This document shows, in pieces, positions 8,742-16,357 of a stretch of 37,788 bases of DNA. The stretch lies in NCBI GenBank assembly GCA_029779435.1, contig JAKPAM010000228.1, positions 1 to 37,788 of the forward strand. Direction: 5' to 3'. Positions within the stretch are counted from its first letter, which is position 1; each line of letters begins with the position of its first letter. The stretch is from Pseudomonadota bacterium. Lineage in GTDB: Bacteria; Pseudomonadota; Gammaproteobacteria; Burkholderiales; Burkholderiaceae_E. The translations under genes were made by a program, and so were the position numbers. The notes under the pieces are model-generated. The model saw only the letters and a program-made list of their open reading frames with translations. It was not told the DNA's origin and made no database searches.

Positions 8742-10034
8742 TCAGTGCGAGTTCACGTGAATCATGTCGCGCACGCGCGGGTAGATCGACCCCGACCATT
8801 TACGGCCGCTGAACACGCCATAGTGGCCGACACCGGTCTGCACGTAGTGCGTGCGGCGATAAGGATGGATCCCCGTGCAAAGGTCCTGCGCGGCGACGGT
8901 CTGGCCGATCGAGCAGATGTCGTCGCGTTCGCCTTCGACTGTCATCAACGCGGTCCGCCGGATGGCCGGAGGGTGGATCGGGTTGCCGCGATAGTGGAGT
9001 CGGCCGAGCGGAAGTTCATAGGTCTGGAACACGCGTTCGACCGTTTCCAGGTAGAACTCGGCGGTCAGGTCGTTGACGGCGAAATACTCTTCGTAGAAGC
9101 GGGCGATCGTGTCCGCCTTGTCGTGTTCGCCGTCGATCCGATGACCGATCATCTCGCCGAACGTCCTGACGTGCCGCGGCAGGTTCATGTTCATGAACGC
9201 CGCCAGTTGGGTGACGCCCGGATAGACGCGTCGTGCGGCGCCCTTGTGCGGCAGCGGCACGCGGCTGATCAGGCTGCTCTCGAACCACTCGATCGGGCGC
9301 TCGGTCGCCAACCGGTTGACGGCGGTGGGGTTGACGCGGCAATCGATCGGGCCGGCCATCAACGTCATCGACGCCGGTTGCGCCGGATCGTTGTCCTGCG
9401 CCAGTATCGCCACGCTGGCCAGGGCCGCCACGCACGGCTGGCAGATCGCGATCACGTGCGCACCGGGGCCCAGCACGCGCAGGAACGCGATCATGTGGTC
9501 GATGTACTCATCGAGGCCGAAGCGTCCTTCCTCGAGCGGCACGTCGCGCGCGTTGTGCCAATCGGTGATCCAGACATCGTGATCGCCGAGCAGCGTGCGC
9601 GCCGTCTCGCGCAGCAGCGTCGAGAAGTGGCCCGACAGCGGCGCCACCAGCAGCACGCGCGGTTGCTCGGGGGCACCGTCCTTGCGAAAGTGCAATAGCG
9701 TGGCGAACGGCGTACGGTGCGTGACCTCCTCGACGATCGGGTACTCGCGGCCGTCCGATTCGACCGACGCGATGCCGAATGCCGGCCGATCATGCGTGAT
9801 CCGCGTTCGAGCGAACGCCTCGCAGAGCGCGGTCCATCGGGCGAACCATGCGTGATCTTGCCAGGGGGGCGGTGTCACATCGAATGGCCAGCGATCGGTG
9901 TCGACCGCCGGCCAGCGATCGGCGTTCGCCGTCGCGGCCTTTGGAGCCGGTCGGCCATGGGCGCCGATCGCTCGCGCGAGCATGCGCCACGGAGCCAGCG
10001 CATAGGCCTGGGTTTGGTAGGCGTGATAGAGCAT
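8742..10034 (-). CDS. phaZ: Intracellular polyhydroxyalkanoate (PHB) depolymerase
   Basis: A 430-residue protein matching the intracellular PhaZ family, which cuts stored poly(3-hydroxybutyrate) granules into hydroxybutyrate oligomers. As in Ralstonia PhaZ1, the nucleophile is a Cys rather than Ser: C198 in AICQPCVAA. The other triad members fit Asp371 or Asp372 (EGERDDIC) and His404 (GVGHYGVFSG). The N-terminus MLYHAYQTQA and the C-terminal FSGRKW region are typical. There is no signal peptide, consistent with a granule-bound cytoplasmic enzyme. It is transcribed away from the GST gene (85 bases between the two starts) and converges on the Anbu operon. No phaC or phasin gene is nearby. Length and motifs are normal, so it is expected to be active. 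Confidence 0.94.
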   Translation of the reverse strand: MLYHAYQTQAYALAPWRMLARAIGAHGRPAPKAATANADRWPAVDTDRWPFDVTPPPWQDHAWFARWTALCEAFARTRITHDRPAFGIASVESDGREYPIVEEVTHRTPFATLLHFRKDGAPEQPRVLLVAPLSGHFSTLLRETARTLLGDHDVWITDWHNARDVPLEEGRFGLDEYIDHMIAFLRVLGPGAHVIAICQPCVAALASVAILAQDNDPAQPASMTLMAGPIDCRVNPTAVNRLATERPIEWFESSLISRVPLPHKGAARRVYPGVTQLAAFMNMNLPRHVRTFGEMIGHRIDGEHDKADTIARFYEEYFAVNDLTAEFYLETVERVFQTYELPLGRLHYRGNPIHPPAIRRTALMTVEGERDDICSIGQTVAAQDLCTGIHPYRRTHYVQTGVGHYGVFSGRKWSGSIYPRVRDMIHVNSH

Positions 10035-10119
10035 GCCAGACGCTTAGCAAGGAGCGAGCCAGCGCGCGCCGCCCATGGCACACCCATTGCTTGTGCAGGG
10101 GGGACAGGAGGCGTACGGC

Positions 10120-10776
10120 ATGGCGAACGCGACATTGACGATCAGCAGCAGGAACTACGGGGCCTGGGCGCTGCGCGGGTGGCTGATGGCCCGGCTGGCA
10201 GGCCTGGATTTCGACGAAAAGATCATCCCGCCCGACGACCCGGCGATGCGTGCCGAGATGCTGCTGCTGTCGTCGTCGATCCGTGTGCCGTCACTGCAGC
10301 ACGGCGGGCTCGTCGTCTGGGACACGCTGGCGATCGGCGAGTACCTGAACGAACTGAAGCCCGAGGCCGGTCTGCTGCCGGCCGATCGCGCGCAGCGTGC
10401 GCACTGCCGATCGATCTGCGGCGAGATGCATTCGGGTTTCGCGACGCTGCGTTCGTCGCTACCGATGAACATCAAGGCGCGCTTTCCGGCGTTCAAGGTC
10501 TGGTCGCGCGCGTATGCCGATATCGAGCGCATCGCCGAGATCTGGCGCGAATGCCTGGACCGCTACGGCGGCCCGTTCCTGTTCGGCGAAATGCCGACGA
10601 TCGCCGACGCGATGTACGCACCGGTCGTCACGCGATTCCTGACCTACGACGTCGAGATCGACGAGGTCTGCCGGCGGTATTGCCAGACGATCATGGCGAT
10701 GCCGGCGATGATCGAATGGGTCGAGGCGGCTCGGCTGGAGCCCGAAGACATCGACGAACTCGAAGCGGAGTTCTGA
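10120..10776 (+). CDS. Glutathione S-transferase family protein
   Basis: A 218-residue GST-fold protein. The start at ATG 10120 is chosen because a perfect AGGAGG (10106-10111) sits 8 bases before it and the protein then begins MANATLTISSRNYGAWALRG, the usual N-terminus of this subfamily; an upstream in-frame ATG at 10075 would add 15 residues without family similarity. The N-terminal thioredoxin-like half has SSRNY, where the Ser would activate glutathione, and the cis-Pro region in IRVPSLQHGG. The C-terminal half is helical. Such proteins conjugate or isomerise small electrophiles with glutathione, but the substrate cannot be read from sequence. It stands alone between phaZ and marR. Confidence 0.88.
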   Translation: MANATLTISSRNYGAWALRGWLMARLAGLDFDEKIIPPDDPAMRAEMLLLSSSIRVPSLQHGGLVVWDTLAIGEYLNELKPEAGLLPADRAQRAHCRSICGEMHSGFATLRSSLPMNIKARFPAFKVWSRAYADIERIAEIWRECLDRYGGPFLFGEMPTIADAMYAPVVTRFLTYDVEIDEVCRRYCQTIMAMPAMIEWVEAARLEPEDIDELEAEF

Positions 10777-10826
10777 CCGACGGCGCGACGCGACGGCGGC
10801 GGGCATTCCAGACTGGTGCGAGGATT

Positions 10827-10892
10827 CGATCGCTTGCGTGCGATCGTGGGGCAGGGACGCACCGTTGGTGCGTACCGGACACGCGGCGTGTC
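10827..10892. terminator. Three tandem hairpins between convergent GST and MarR genes
   Basis: Three perfect stem-loops follow each other: CGATCGC/GCGATCG (10827-10846), ACGCACC/GGTGCGT (10857-10873) and GACACG/CGTGTC (10878-10892). They fill the middle of the 167-base gap between the ends of the GST gene and the minus-strand MarR gene, so they probably end or insulate both transcripts. None has a T-run. Confidence 0.45.
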
Positions 10893-10943
10893 GGACCTGC
10901 GACGCTCGCGGTGCCTCGGCGGTGATCCGCGTAGCAGGGTACG

Positions 10944-11423
10944 CTAAGCGTTCCCGCCGAGTTCGCCGCCATCGTCGTCGCTGCCCCCGTGCGCGGCGAG
11001 CGTTGCCAGTCCGTGGTCCAGCAACGCGTGCAGCGCGGTGACCTGCTCGGCGCCGAGCAGCGCGTTCAGGCCCTGCTGCGCGCGCTTCCAGCAGACGCGC
11101 GCCTCGGTCAGTTTGTGCCGGCCCGCCTCGGTCAGCGAGATCATGCGGCTGCGCGCATCGGGGCCGGGGCCCAGCTCGACCCAGCCATGGTCGATCAGCA
11201 CGCGCAGATTGCGCGTCAGTGTCGAGGCGTCCATCCCCATCATGCGGGACAGATCGCCGGGCCGCACCGGCTCGGCCTGGTCGATGCATGCCAGCGCGGA
11301 GAACTGCGTGCCCTTCAGTTCGACACGCGCGAACTCGCTGTCGTAGAAGCGCGTCACCAGACGCGACAACTGTCGCAGTCGGAAGTTCGTGCAGCCGCGA
11401 GGTTGGACAACGGGGAGTTTCAT
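10944..11423 (-). CDS. MarR-family transcriptional regulator
   Basis: A 159-residue winged-helix regulator of normal MarR length. The DNA-binding core is LSRMMGMDASTLTRNLRVLIDHGWVE (about residues 58-83), followed by the wing DARSRMISLTEAGR, a hallmark of the family. Helices at both ends would form the dimer. MarR proteins usually repress a neighbouring transporter or detoxification gene and release DNA on binding a small phenolic or oxidant. Here the gene is divergent from a MATE efflux transporter, and two near-identical TTG-N6-CAA repeats lie just upstream of its start, fitting autorepression and control of the transporter. The ligand is unknown. The C-terminus is Asp/Gly-rich and probably disordered. 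Confidence 0.92.
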   Translation of the reverse strand: MKLPVVQPRGCTNFRLRQLSRLVTRFYDSEFARVELKGTQFSALACIDQAEPVRPGDLSRMMGMDASTLTRNLRVLIDHGWVELGPGPDARSRMISLTEAGRHKLTEARVCWKRAQQGLNALLGAEQVTALHALLDHGLATLAAHGGSDDDGGELGGNA

Positions 11424-11431
11424 CGTTTATA

Positions 11432-11458
11432 TTGTAGCTGCAATAGTTGTAGATGCAA
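11432..11458. promoter_or_regulatory. Paired candidate MarR operators
   Basis: TTGTAGCTGCAA (11432-11443) and TTGTAGATGCAA (11447-11458) match at 11 of 12 positions, have TTG-N6-CAA ends and are spaced 15 bases apart (start to start). They lie 9 bases upstream of the MarR ATG inside a strikingly AT-rich island (about 11424-11470), which would also hold the promoters. TTG/CAA half-sites are typical of MarR operators. Confidence 0.5.
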
Positions 11459-11715
11459 ATATAGATATAAACCCGATGTACCTTTCGACGCGCTCGGCGC
11501 GTCCCGAGGTCGAAGCGAGATCCCGAATGAATGCTCCCGATTCCCTGTCGCCCGCATTACCCATGGGGGGAGGGTCCTCTGGTGTACCGGGCCCGGCATC
11601 GCTGTCCGATGCGGGCGGCGGTGGGTCTGCCCAAGGCGGACCTGCACGAAGCGGTTCCGCGCAAGCCTGAGGTGCCGCCGCCAAGTCCGCTTCGGCGGAT
11701 GGTGCGCATCCGCTG

Positions 11716-13038
11716 TTGCGGGGGCCGGTATTGTCGACGCTGTTGCGGCTGGCCGTGCCCAACGTCCTGGCGATGACGATGGCGGTCGTCGTCGGCGTCG
11801 CCGAGACTTATTACGTCGGGCGGCTGGGCGTCTCGCCGCTGGCGGCGATGGCGCTCGTGTTCCCGTTCAACATGCTGACGTCGATGATGTCCGGCGGCGC
11901 GATGGGCGGCGGTGTGTCGTCGTCGGTCAGCCGCGCGCTCGGCAGCGGCGACATCGATCGCGCCAACGCCGCCGCGGTCCACGCGGTGATCATCGGCGCG
12001 CTGGCCGGCGTCGTCTACACGGCGATCTTCCTGCTGGCCGGGCCGGCGCTCTACCACCTGCTGGGCGGGCGAGGCGCCGTGCTCGAACTGGCGGTCGGCT
12101 ACGCGGCCGTGCTGTTCTCGGGGGCGACGCTGGTGTGGCTGAGCAATACGCTGGCGTCGGTGTTGCGCGGCACCGGCAACATGAAGGTGCCGTCGGCCAC
12201 GATCCTGCTGATGTCCGCGATGCAGGTCGTCGTCGGCGGCGTGCTCGGCCTGGGCATCGGCGATTTCGCCGGCTTCGGCATGGCGGGGATCGCCGCCGGC
12301 CAGATCCTGTCGATGGGCGTAGGGGTCGCGTTCTTCTTCTGGTACCTGGTCAGCGGCCAGGGGCGCTTGAAGCTGAACCTGCGGGGCACGCCGCTGAGCA
12401 AGGCGCTGTTCGGCGACATCCTGAAGGTGGGTGCGGTCGCGTGCCTGTCGCCGCTGCAATCGGTGATGACCGTACTGATCCTGACCGGCCTGGTCGCCCA
12501 GCTCGGCGTCCAGCAACTGGCCGGCTATGGCATCGGCCAGCGGCTCGAGTTCATGTTGATACCGTTCGCGTTCGGCATCGGCGTCGCGTCGGTTCCGATG
12601 GTCGGCATGGCGATCGGTGCCGGCGACGTCGCCCGGGCGCGCAAGGTCGCGTGGACGGCCGGGGTCGTCTCGGCGATCAACCTCGGGGTGATCGGCCTCG
12701 TGGTCTCGCTGCTGCCCGACATCTGGTCCGGCCTGTTCACCAGCGATCCGATCGTGCTCGACTATGCCAGTCAGTATCTGCGTTGGGCGGGGCCGGGTTT
12801 CGCGTTCTTCGGGATGGGCCTGACGCTGTACTTCGCCGCGCAGGGGGCGGGACGGATCGGTGGGCCGGTGCTCGCGTCGACGGCGCGTCTCGTGCTGGTG
12901 GCGGCCGTCGGATTCTGGCTCGCGTCACGGCAGGCGCCGGCGTGGCAGTTCTTCGCGCTGGTCGGGGCGGCGATGGTCGTCTATGGACTGAGTACCGTGC
13001 TGGCGATTCGCAGCACGCCGTGGGGGAAGCGCGGGTAG
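11716..13038 (+). CDS. MATE-family multidrug/toxin efflux transporter, N-terminus uncertain
   Basis: An inner-membrane transporter of about 440 residues with roughly twelve hydrophobic segments in two similar halves. The family N-terminus is recognisable in VLSTLLRLAVPNVLAM and VGVAETYYVGRLG, and the second half starts near DILKVGAVACLSPLQS. MATE proteins export drugs or metabolites using Na+ or H+. The start is a problem: the only in-frame start codons before the conserved part are TTG at 11716 and TTG at 11731. Further upstream the same frame has ATG 11527 and an Ala/Gly/Ser-rich stretch, but it is cut by TGA at 11668-11670. Either a rare TTG start is used or an N-terminal extension has been lost by a nonsense change. 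The transmembrane core is intact. The gene is divergent from the MarR gene, which may control it. Confidence 0.88.
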   Translation: MRGPVLSTLLRLAVPNVLAMTMAVVVGVAETYYVGRLGVSPLAAMALVFPFNMLTSMMSGGAMGGGVSSSVSRALGSGDIDRANAAAVHAVIIGALAGVVYTAIFLLAGPALYHLLGGRGAVLELAVGYAAVLFSGATLVWLSNTLASVLRGTGNMKVPSATILLMSAMQVVVGGVLGLGIGDFAGFGMAGIAAGQILSMGVGVAFFFWYLVSGQGRLKLNLRGTPLSKALFGDILKVGAVACLSPLQSVMTVLILTGLVAQLGVQQLAGYGIGQRLEFMLIPFAFGIGVASVPMVGMAIGAGDVARARKVAWTAGVVSAINLGVIGLVVSLLPDIWSGLFTSDPIVLDYASQYLRWAGPGFAFFGMGLTLYFAAQGAGRIGGPVLASTARLVLVAAVGFWLASRQAPAWQFFALVGAAMVVYGLSTVLAIRSTPWGKRG

Positions 13039-13230
13039 GGGTGATGGCTGCCAGGCGGTAAAGCCAGGGGCGGCGGGAGAACAGCGCTTTCGGGCATCGC
13101 CCGTCGGCGAGTGCAAGGCTGGGCGACGGGGGTATGACAGTTTCTATGCCAGTTTGCTGCTCGAAAGGCGTTGAAAGCCTCTCAAAATCGCGGGTCGGGG
13201 AAAAATCGACTGCGCTAAGTCATTGATTTT

Positions 13231-13306
13231 TGGCGCCCCCGGCACGAATCGAACGTGCGACCCTCCCCTTAGGAGGGGGATGCTCTATCCACTGAGCTAC
13301 GGAGGC
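13231..13306 (-). tRNA. tRNA-Arg (anticodon CCU), CCA encoded
   Basis: Read on the minus strand, this folds as a complete cloverleaf. The acceptor GCCTCCG pairs with CGGGGGC, with one U-G pair. The D stem is GCTC/GAGC. The anticodon stem TCCCC/GGGGA encloses the loop CTCCTAA, giving anticodon CCT. The T stem is GCACG/CGTGC with loop TTCGATT. The discriminator is G, followed by an encoded CCA (TGG at 13231-13233 on the plus strand). It reads AGG codons. It is isolated from other RNA genes. tRNA-Arg genes are common phage and island integration sites, but no integrase or repeated 3' end was seen here. Confidence 0.95.
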
Positions 13307-13329
13307 GGGCGCTGAGGTTTCAGCCCGCG

Positions 13330-13358
13330 ATGGTACCCACTGACGGGGCGTAATTCAA
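13330..13358 (-). promoter_or_regulatory. Candidate promoter of tRNA-Arg
   Basis: On the minus strand TTGAAT (13353-13358) and TACCAT (13330-13335) are exactly 17 bases apart, and the -10 ends 23 bases before the tRNA 5' end, leaving a short leader as expected for a tRNA gene. Each hexamer matches consensus at four of six positions. Confidence 0.45.
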
Positions 13359-13439
13359 TCGCGAGTGCGTCACGCATTCTATCCCAGGGGCCGAACCTCC
13401 ATCAGCTGCCTCAGCCGGGAACTCGGGCAAGCGCGGCTG

Positions 13440-14042
13440 TCAGCGCGGCAGGTAAGGCGCTACGTTGCTGATGGCACGCGACACGTAGTCGTCCTTCTCC
13501 CCGACCGGCGCCACATAGTGCATCGCCGCCTTCGCGCTTTCGATGCCTTCGGCGCGAGCGATGAGCCACGTGGCGAGGTACTGGGACGCCAGACATCCTC
13601 CGGCAGTGGCGATGTTGCCGCGCGCGAAGAACGGTTGATCCAGTACGTTCACCCCCGACTCCTGCACCCATGGCTTCGTGGTCAGATCCGTGCAGGCGGG
13701 CACGCCGTCGAGCACACCGAGCTTGGTCAGCAACAGGGTTCCCGAGCACTGCGCACCGATCAGTTGTCGCGCCGGATCGAGCCGCAGTTGGGACATGAGC
13801 GTTGCATCAGCCACGACTTCGCGCGTCTGCATGCCGCTGCCCACGATGACGGCGTCGGCCGCGCTGGCCTGATCCAGCGTCGCTTGCCGTTCGAGAACGA
13901 CGCCGTTCATCGACCGGACGCTGGCGGTCGGCGAGGCGATCGACACTCGCCAATCCGATCGCTTGATGCGGTTCAGGATGCCCAAAGCGATAAGGGAGTC
14001 GAGCTCGTTGAAGCCTTCGAAGGTGACGATGGCGATGTTCAT
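13440..14042 (-). CDS. DJ-1/PfpI family protein
   Basis: A 200-residue protein starting MNIAIVTFEGFNELDSL, the usual beginning of the family; the frame stays open further upstream but that part has no family character. The nucleophile-elbow Cys99 is present in GAQCSGTLLL, and the acidic partner is likely Glu12 in GFNELDS. The glutamine-amidotransferase-like fold includes isonitrile hydratases, glyoxalase/deglycase enzymes and regulator ligand domains. There is no helix-turn-helix domain, so this is a stand-alone enzyme-type member, with length and Cys context nearest to InhA/PfpI-like proteins. Its exact substrate cannot be told. It is divergent from a broken MocR-type regulator gene. Confidence 0.88.
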   Translation of the reverse strand: MNIAIVTFEGFNELDSLIALGILNRIKRSDWRVSIASPTASVRSMNGVVLERQATLDQASAADAVIVGSGMQTREVVADATLMSQLRLDPARQLIGAQCSGTLLLTKLGVLDGVPACTDLTTKPWVQESGVNVLDQPFFARGNIATAGGCLASQYLATWLIARAEGIESAKAAMHYVAPVGEKDDYVSRAISNVAPYLPR

Positions 14043-14068
14043 GGCAGACGGGCAGAGTCGTTGAACCG

Positions 14069-14272
14069 GTGATCGACGGTGATGACGTGCGTGCAGACCG
14101 GGTCGCGATGGCGCTCCTGAACGCACGCATCGCCGTGTCGACGGCCGAGCCTTTTGCGACCGATGATCACGTGCCGCATGCGTTGCGCCTCGCTCTCGGC
14201 TCGGTGCCGCAGGATCAACTGAAGGTCGCGCTGGAGCGGGTCCGGCAGGAGATCGAAGTGTTCGCGCTCTGA
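14069..14272 (+). pseudogene. C-terminal remnant of a MocR/GntR-aminotransferase regulator
   Basis: A 67-codon frame whose end (ALLNARIAVSTAEPFAT, then HALRLALGSV and LERVRQEIE) resembles the last about 60 residues of MocR-type regulators, which fuse a GntR winged helix to an aminotransferase-like domain. The whole N-terminal regulator and the PLP-binding part are missing. The frame begins with a GTG 26 bases beyond the DJ-1 start, so the deletion end is close to that gene. The match is by recognition of the AEPFAT...LRLALGS pattern, not by a search. It is probably not functional. Confidence 0.55.
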
Positions 14273-14427
14273 TCGGCGCGATCCGGGCCTCACCGATCGC
14301 TTTCTTCCCGGGAGCCGCGGCGTTCCGTGCCTGCCTTGCCGCTGCGCCAGCCTCCTCAGGCTTGAGGATGCCGACGGATGATACGACCGGTAGATTCGAG
14401 ATTCATCGACACGCGGGGAGGGGTGGC

Positions 14428-15570
14428 ATGGACATGCTCGTTGCGCTGGACATCGCGCTCGGATTGATCATCGTCTACCTGACCTTCGCGCTCGCGGTCA
14501 CCGCATTCAACGAGGGAATCGCCGCCGCCCTCAGCAGCCGGGCGAGGTGGTTGCGCAAAGGCATCGAGAAATTGCTGACCTCGTCGGATGCGGCCGGCTC
14601 GAATGCCGCGACGGCGGTCGATGCATTCTACAAAAGCCCGTTCATCGCTTATCTCGGACAAGGAGGGCTGTGGCAGGGCAACAAGCCCAGCTATCTCCCC
14701 GCCTGGACGATCGTGCAAGGGATGCTCGGATCGGTCAGCAGCGTCAAGGTCCGGACCTTCGAGGATGTCGACGCGATCAAGAAAGCCATCGATGGACTGC
14801 CGCCGACATCGCCGATCAGGATCGCATTGAACGATCTGATCACGCAGGCCGGTACGGACGCCGCCAAGTTTCGCTCGCTGGTCGAGGAATGGTTCAAGAC
14901 CTTCGACGCTCAAGTGATGGCGTGGTACCGGCAGAAGACGCAGTACGTGGTACTGGGTCTGTCGTTGTTCGTCGTTGGCGCGATGAACGTCGACACCGTC
15001 GCGATCATGCGTCAACTGTCGAGCGACCAACACACACGGGAAGCGATGGCCAAGGAAGCCCTCGAGATCGCCAGGAAAGACGGCCCGGAAAAGCTCCTCG
15101 ACACCACCGCGCGCGATAGAGCGAAGAACGCGTTCGATCAAGCGAAAGAGAAGGTCGAGAGCGATCGGAAGCAACTGATCGCGGCACAGAACGAGCCGGA
15201 TGCAACCAAGCGGAGCGATGCGAAGGCCAAGGCGGCATCCGCGCTCGCTGAAGCCGAGCCGGCAGCCGAGAAGGCGCAAGCTGCCTGGCAAGACGAGCAG
15301 CGCAAGCTCGAAGAGGCCGTCGTCGATCGCATAAAGGGGCTGAACGCGACCGGGCTGAAGCTCGGCTGGACCCAGGATCCTCGGTCGATGGACTTGTATG
15401 CCTGGATAGTCAAGCTTGTCGGTCTGTTCATGTCTGCGCTTGCCGTTTCGCTGGGCGCGCCCTTCTGGTTCGATACGCTGAAAAAGGTCGCTGCGATCCG
15501 CTCGGTCGGGCTGAACTTCTCGGAGCGCGAAGCGAAGGCGGAGCGCGACGCCAAGGACTCGAAAAAGTAG
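14428..15570 (+). CDS. Uncharacterised membrane protein with central coiled coil
   Basis: I cannot name a function. ATG 14428 is chosen because GGGAGGGG (14416-14423) sits just before it; the frame opens earlier at 14362. The 380-residue protein has a membrane segment at about residues 5-26 (VALDIALGLIIVYLTFALAV), a second at about 172-192 (TQYVVLGLSLFVVGAMNVDT) and a third at about 323-345. Between the second and third lies a long charged Ala/Lys/Glu/Asp-rich stretch (about 195-310) that looks like a coiled coil. The third segment ends in the distinctive SLGAPFWFDTLKK. I recall related hypothetical proteins with LGAPFWFD in diverse bacteria, none characterised. The gene is single, with a 57-base gap before the next open frame. 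Confidence 0.8.
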   Translation: MDMLVALDIALGLIIVYLTFALAVTAFNEGIAAALSSRARWLRKGIEKLLTSSDAAGSNAATAVDAFYKSPFIAYLGQGGLWQGNKPSYLPAWTIVQGMLGSVSSVKVRTFEDVDAIKKAIDGLPPTSPIRIALNDLITQAGTDAAKFRSLVEEWFKTFDAQVMAWYRQKTQYVVLGLSLFVVGAMNVDTVAIMRQLSSDQHTREAMAKEALEIARKDGPEKLLDTTARDRAKNAFDQAKEKVESDRKQLIAAQNEPDATKRSDAKAKAASALAEAEPAAEKAQAAWQDEQRKLEEAVVDRIKGLNATGLKLGWTQDPRSMDLYAWIVKLVGLFMSALAVSLGAPFWFDTLKKVAAIRSVGLNFSEREAKAERDAKDSKK

Positions 15571-15632
15571 TCTCGCAGTGATACAGGCCAGCCATCGTTC
15601 TTCGCCTTCGCGATGTCGGCTATCCTGTGCCG

Positions 15633-16205
15633 ATGCGCCAAATTCCTCCCGTCGTCGCTCGGCCCGCCGCGCAGCGCTGCCTGTTGATCGTCTGGTTCTC
15701 GCGCACCGGCGCGTGCGAGCAACTGGCCCGCGCTGCCGAGCAGGCTGCTCGCGAAGCTGCGCGCGGTGATGATGAGGATGAAGCCGCTACCGAGGCATCG
15801 GACATCGTCGAGGTACGACGTCTGCATTGCGAAGCAGCCGGACCTGATGATCTATTGCAAGCCGATGCGTATCTGTTCGTCGCCCCCGAGAATCTCGCGA
15901 CGCTGGCCGGCGCGATGAAGGAGTTCTTCGACCGTTGCTATTACCCGGTGCTCGGGCGGATCGAAGGGCGCCCTTATGCCCAGGTCATCGGCGCGGGATC
16001 GGACGGGCAGGGAGCGGCCCGCCAGTTGGCGCGTATCGCGACCGGCTGGCGGCTGCGCGAGGTGGCCGAGCCGACGATCGTTCTCGTGCATGCGCAAACA
16101 CCCGAGCGGATCCTGGCGCCCAAGCACCTGGATGCCAGCCAGTTGGCGGCGGCAGCGGACGTCGGTGCCGCGCTGGCCAGCGGATTGGCGCTCGGGATCT
16201 TCTGA
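15633..16205 (+). CDS. Flavodoxin-like / NAD(P)H-dependent FMN reductase family protein
   Basis: A 190-residue protein of flavodoxin-like fold; ATG 15633 is preferred over the GTG two codons earlier. The phosphate-binding loop is SRTGACEQLA (residues 23-32) after the hydrophobic strand CLLIVWF. Later blocks, YLFVAPENLATLAGAMKEFF and VIGAGSDGQGAARQL, fit the FMN ring-binding loops of the family. It probably binds FMN and moves electrons or reduces quinones. An acidic stretch, DDEDEAATEASD (about residues 46-57), is an unusual insertion after the first helix. There is no signal peptide. It lies between the membrane protein and the ThDP decarboxylase genes with gaps of 62 and 152 bases, so any operon link is weak. 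Confidence 0.8.
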   Translation: MRQIPPVVARPAAQRCLLIVWFSRTGACEQLARAAEQAAREAARGDDEDEAATEASDIVEVRRLHCEAAGPDDLLQADAYLFVAPENLATLAGAMKEFFDRCYYPVLGRIEGRPYAQVIGAGSDGQGAARQLARIATGWRLREVAEPTIVLVHAQTPERILAPKHLDASQLAAAADVGAALASGLALGIF

Positions 16206-16357
16206 AGCGATTCAGCGCCGGTCGTCGTTGGTTGCATCGCGCACCGGCGCACGTACCATCGCGCGCCCGAGGTCCGACTCCTGCATGGCCTGCCGTGCAA
16301 CGGCCGCCGTCGAACCCTATTATTCCTGGATCGTTCACCACTCAGCGACCCGGTCCG

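Noticed and set aside
13120..13231. Possible intrinsic terminator after tRNA-Arg (AAAAATC/GATTTTT pair at 13201-13231)
   Set aside because: The 7-bp stem is almost all A-T and the loop is 17 bases, so it would be unstable; one arm also touches the CCA end.
13231..13306. tRNA-Arg(CCU) as attachment site of a genomic island
   Set aside because: No integrase gene, no second copy of the tRNA 3' end and no mobile-element genes were found near it in the window.
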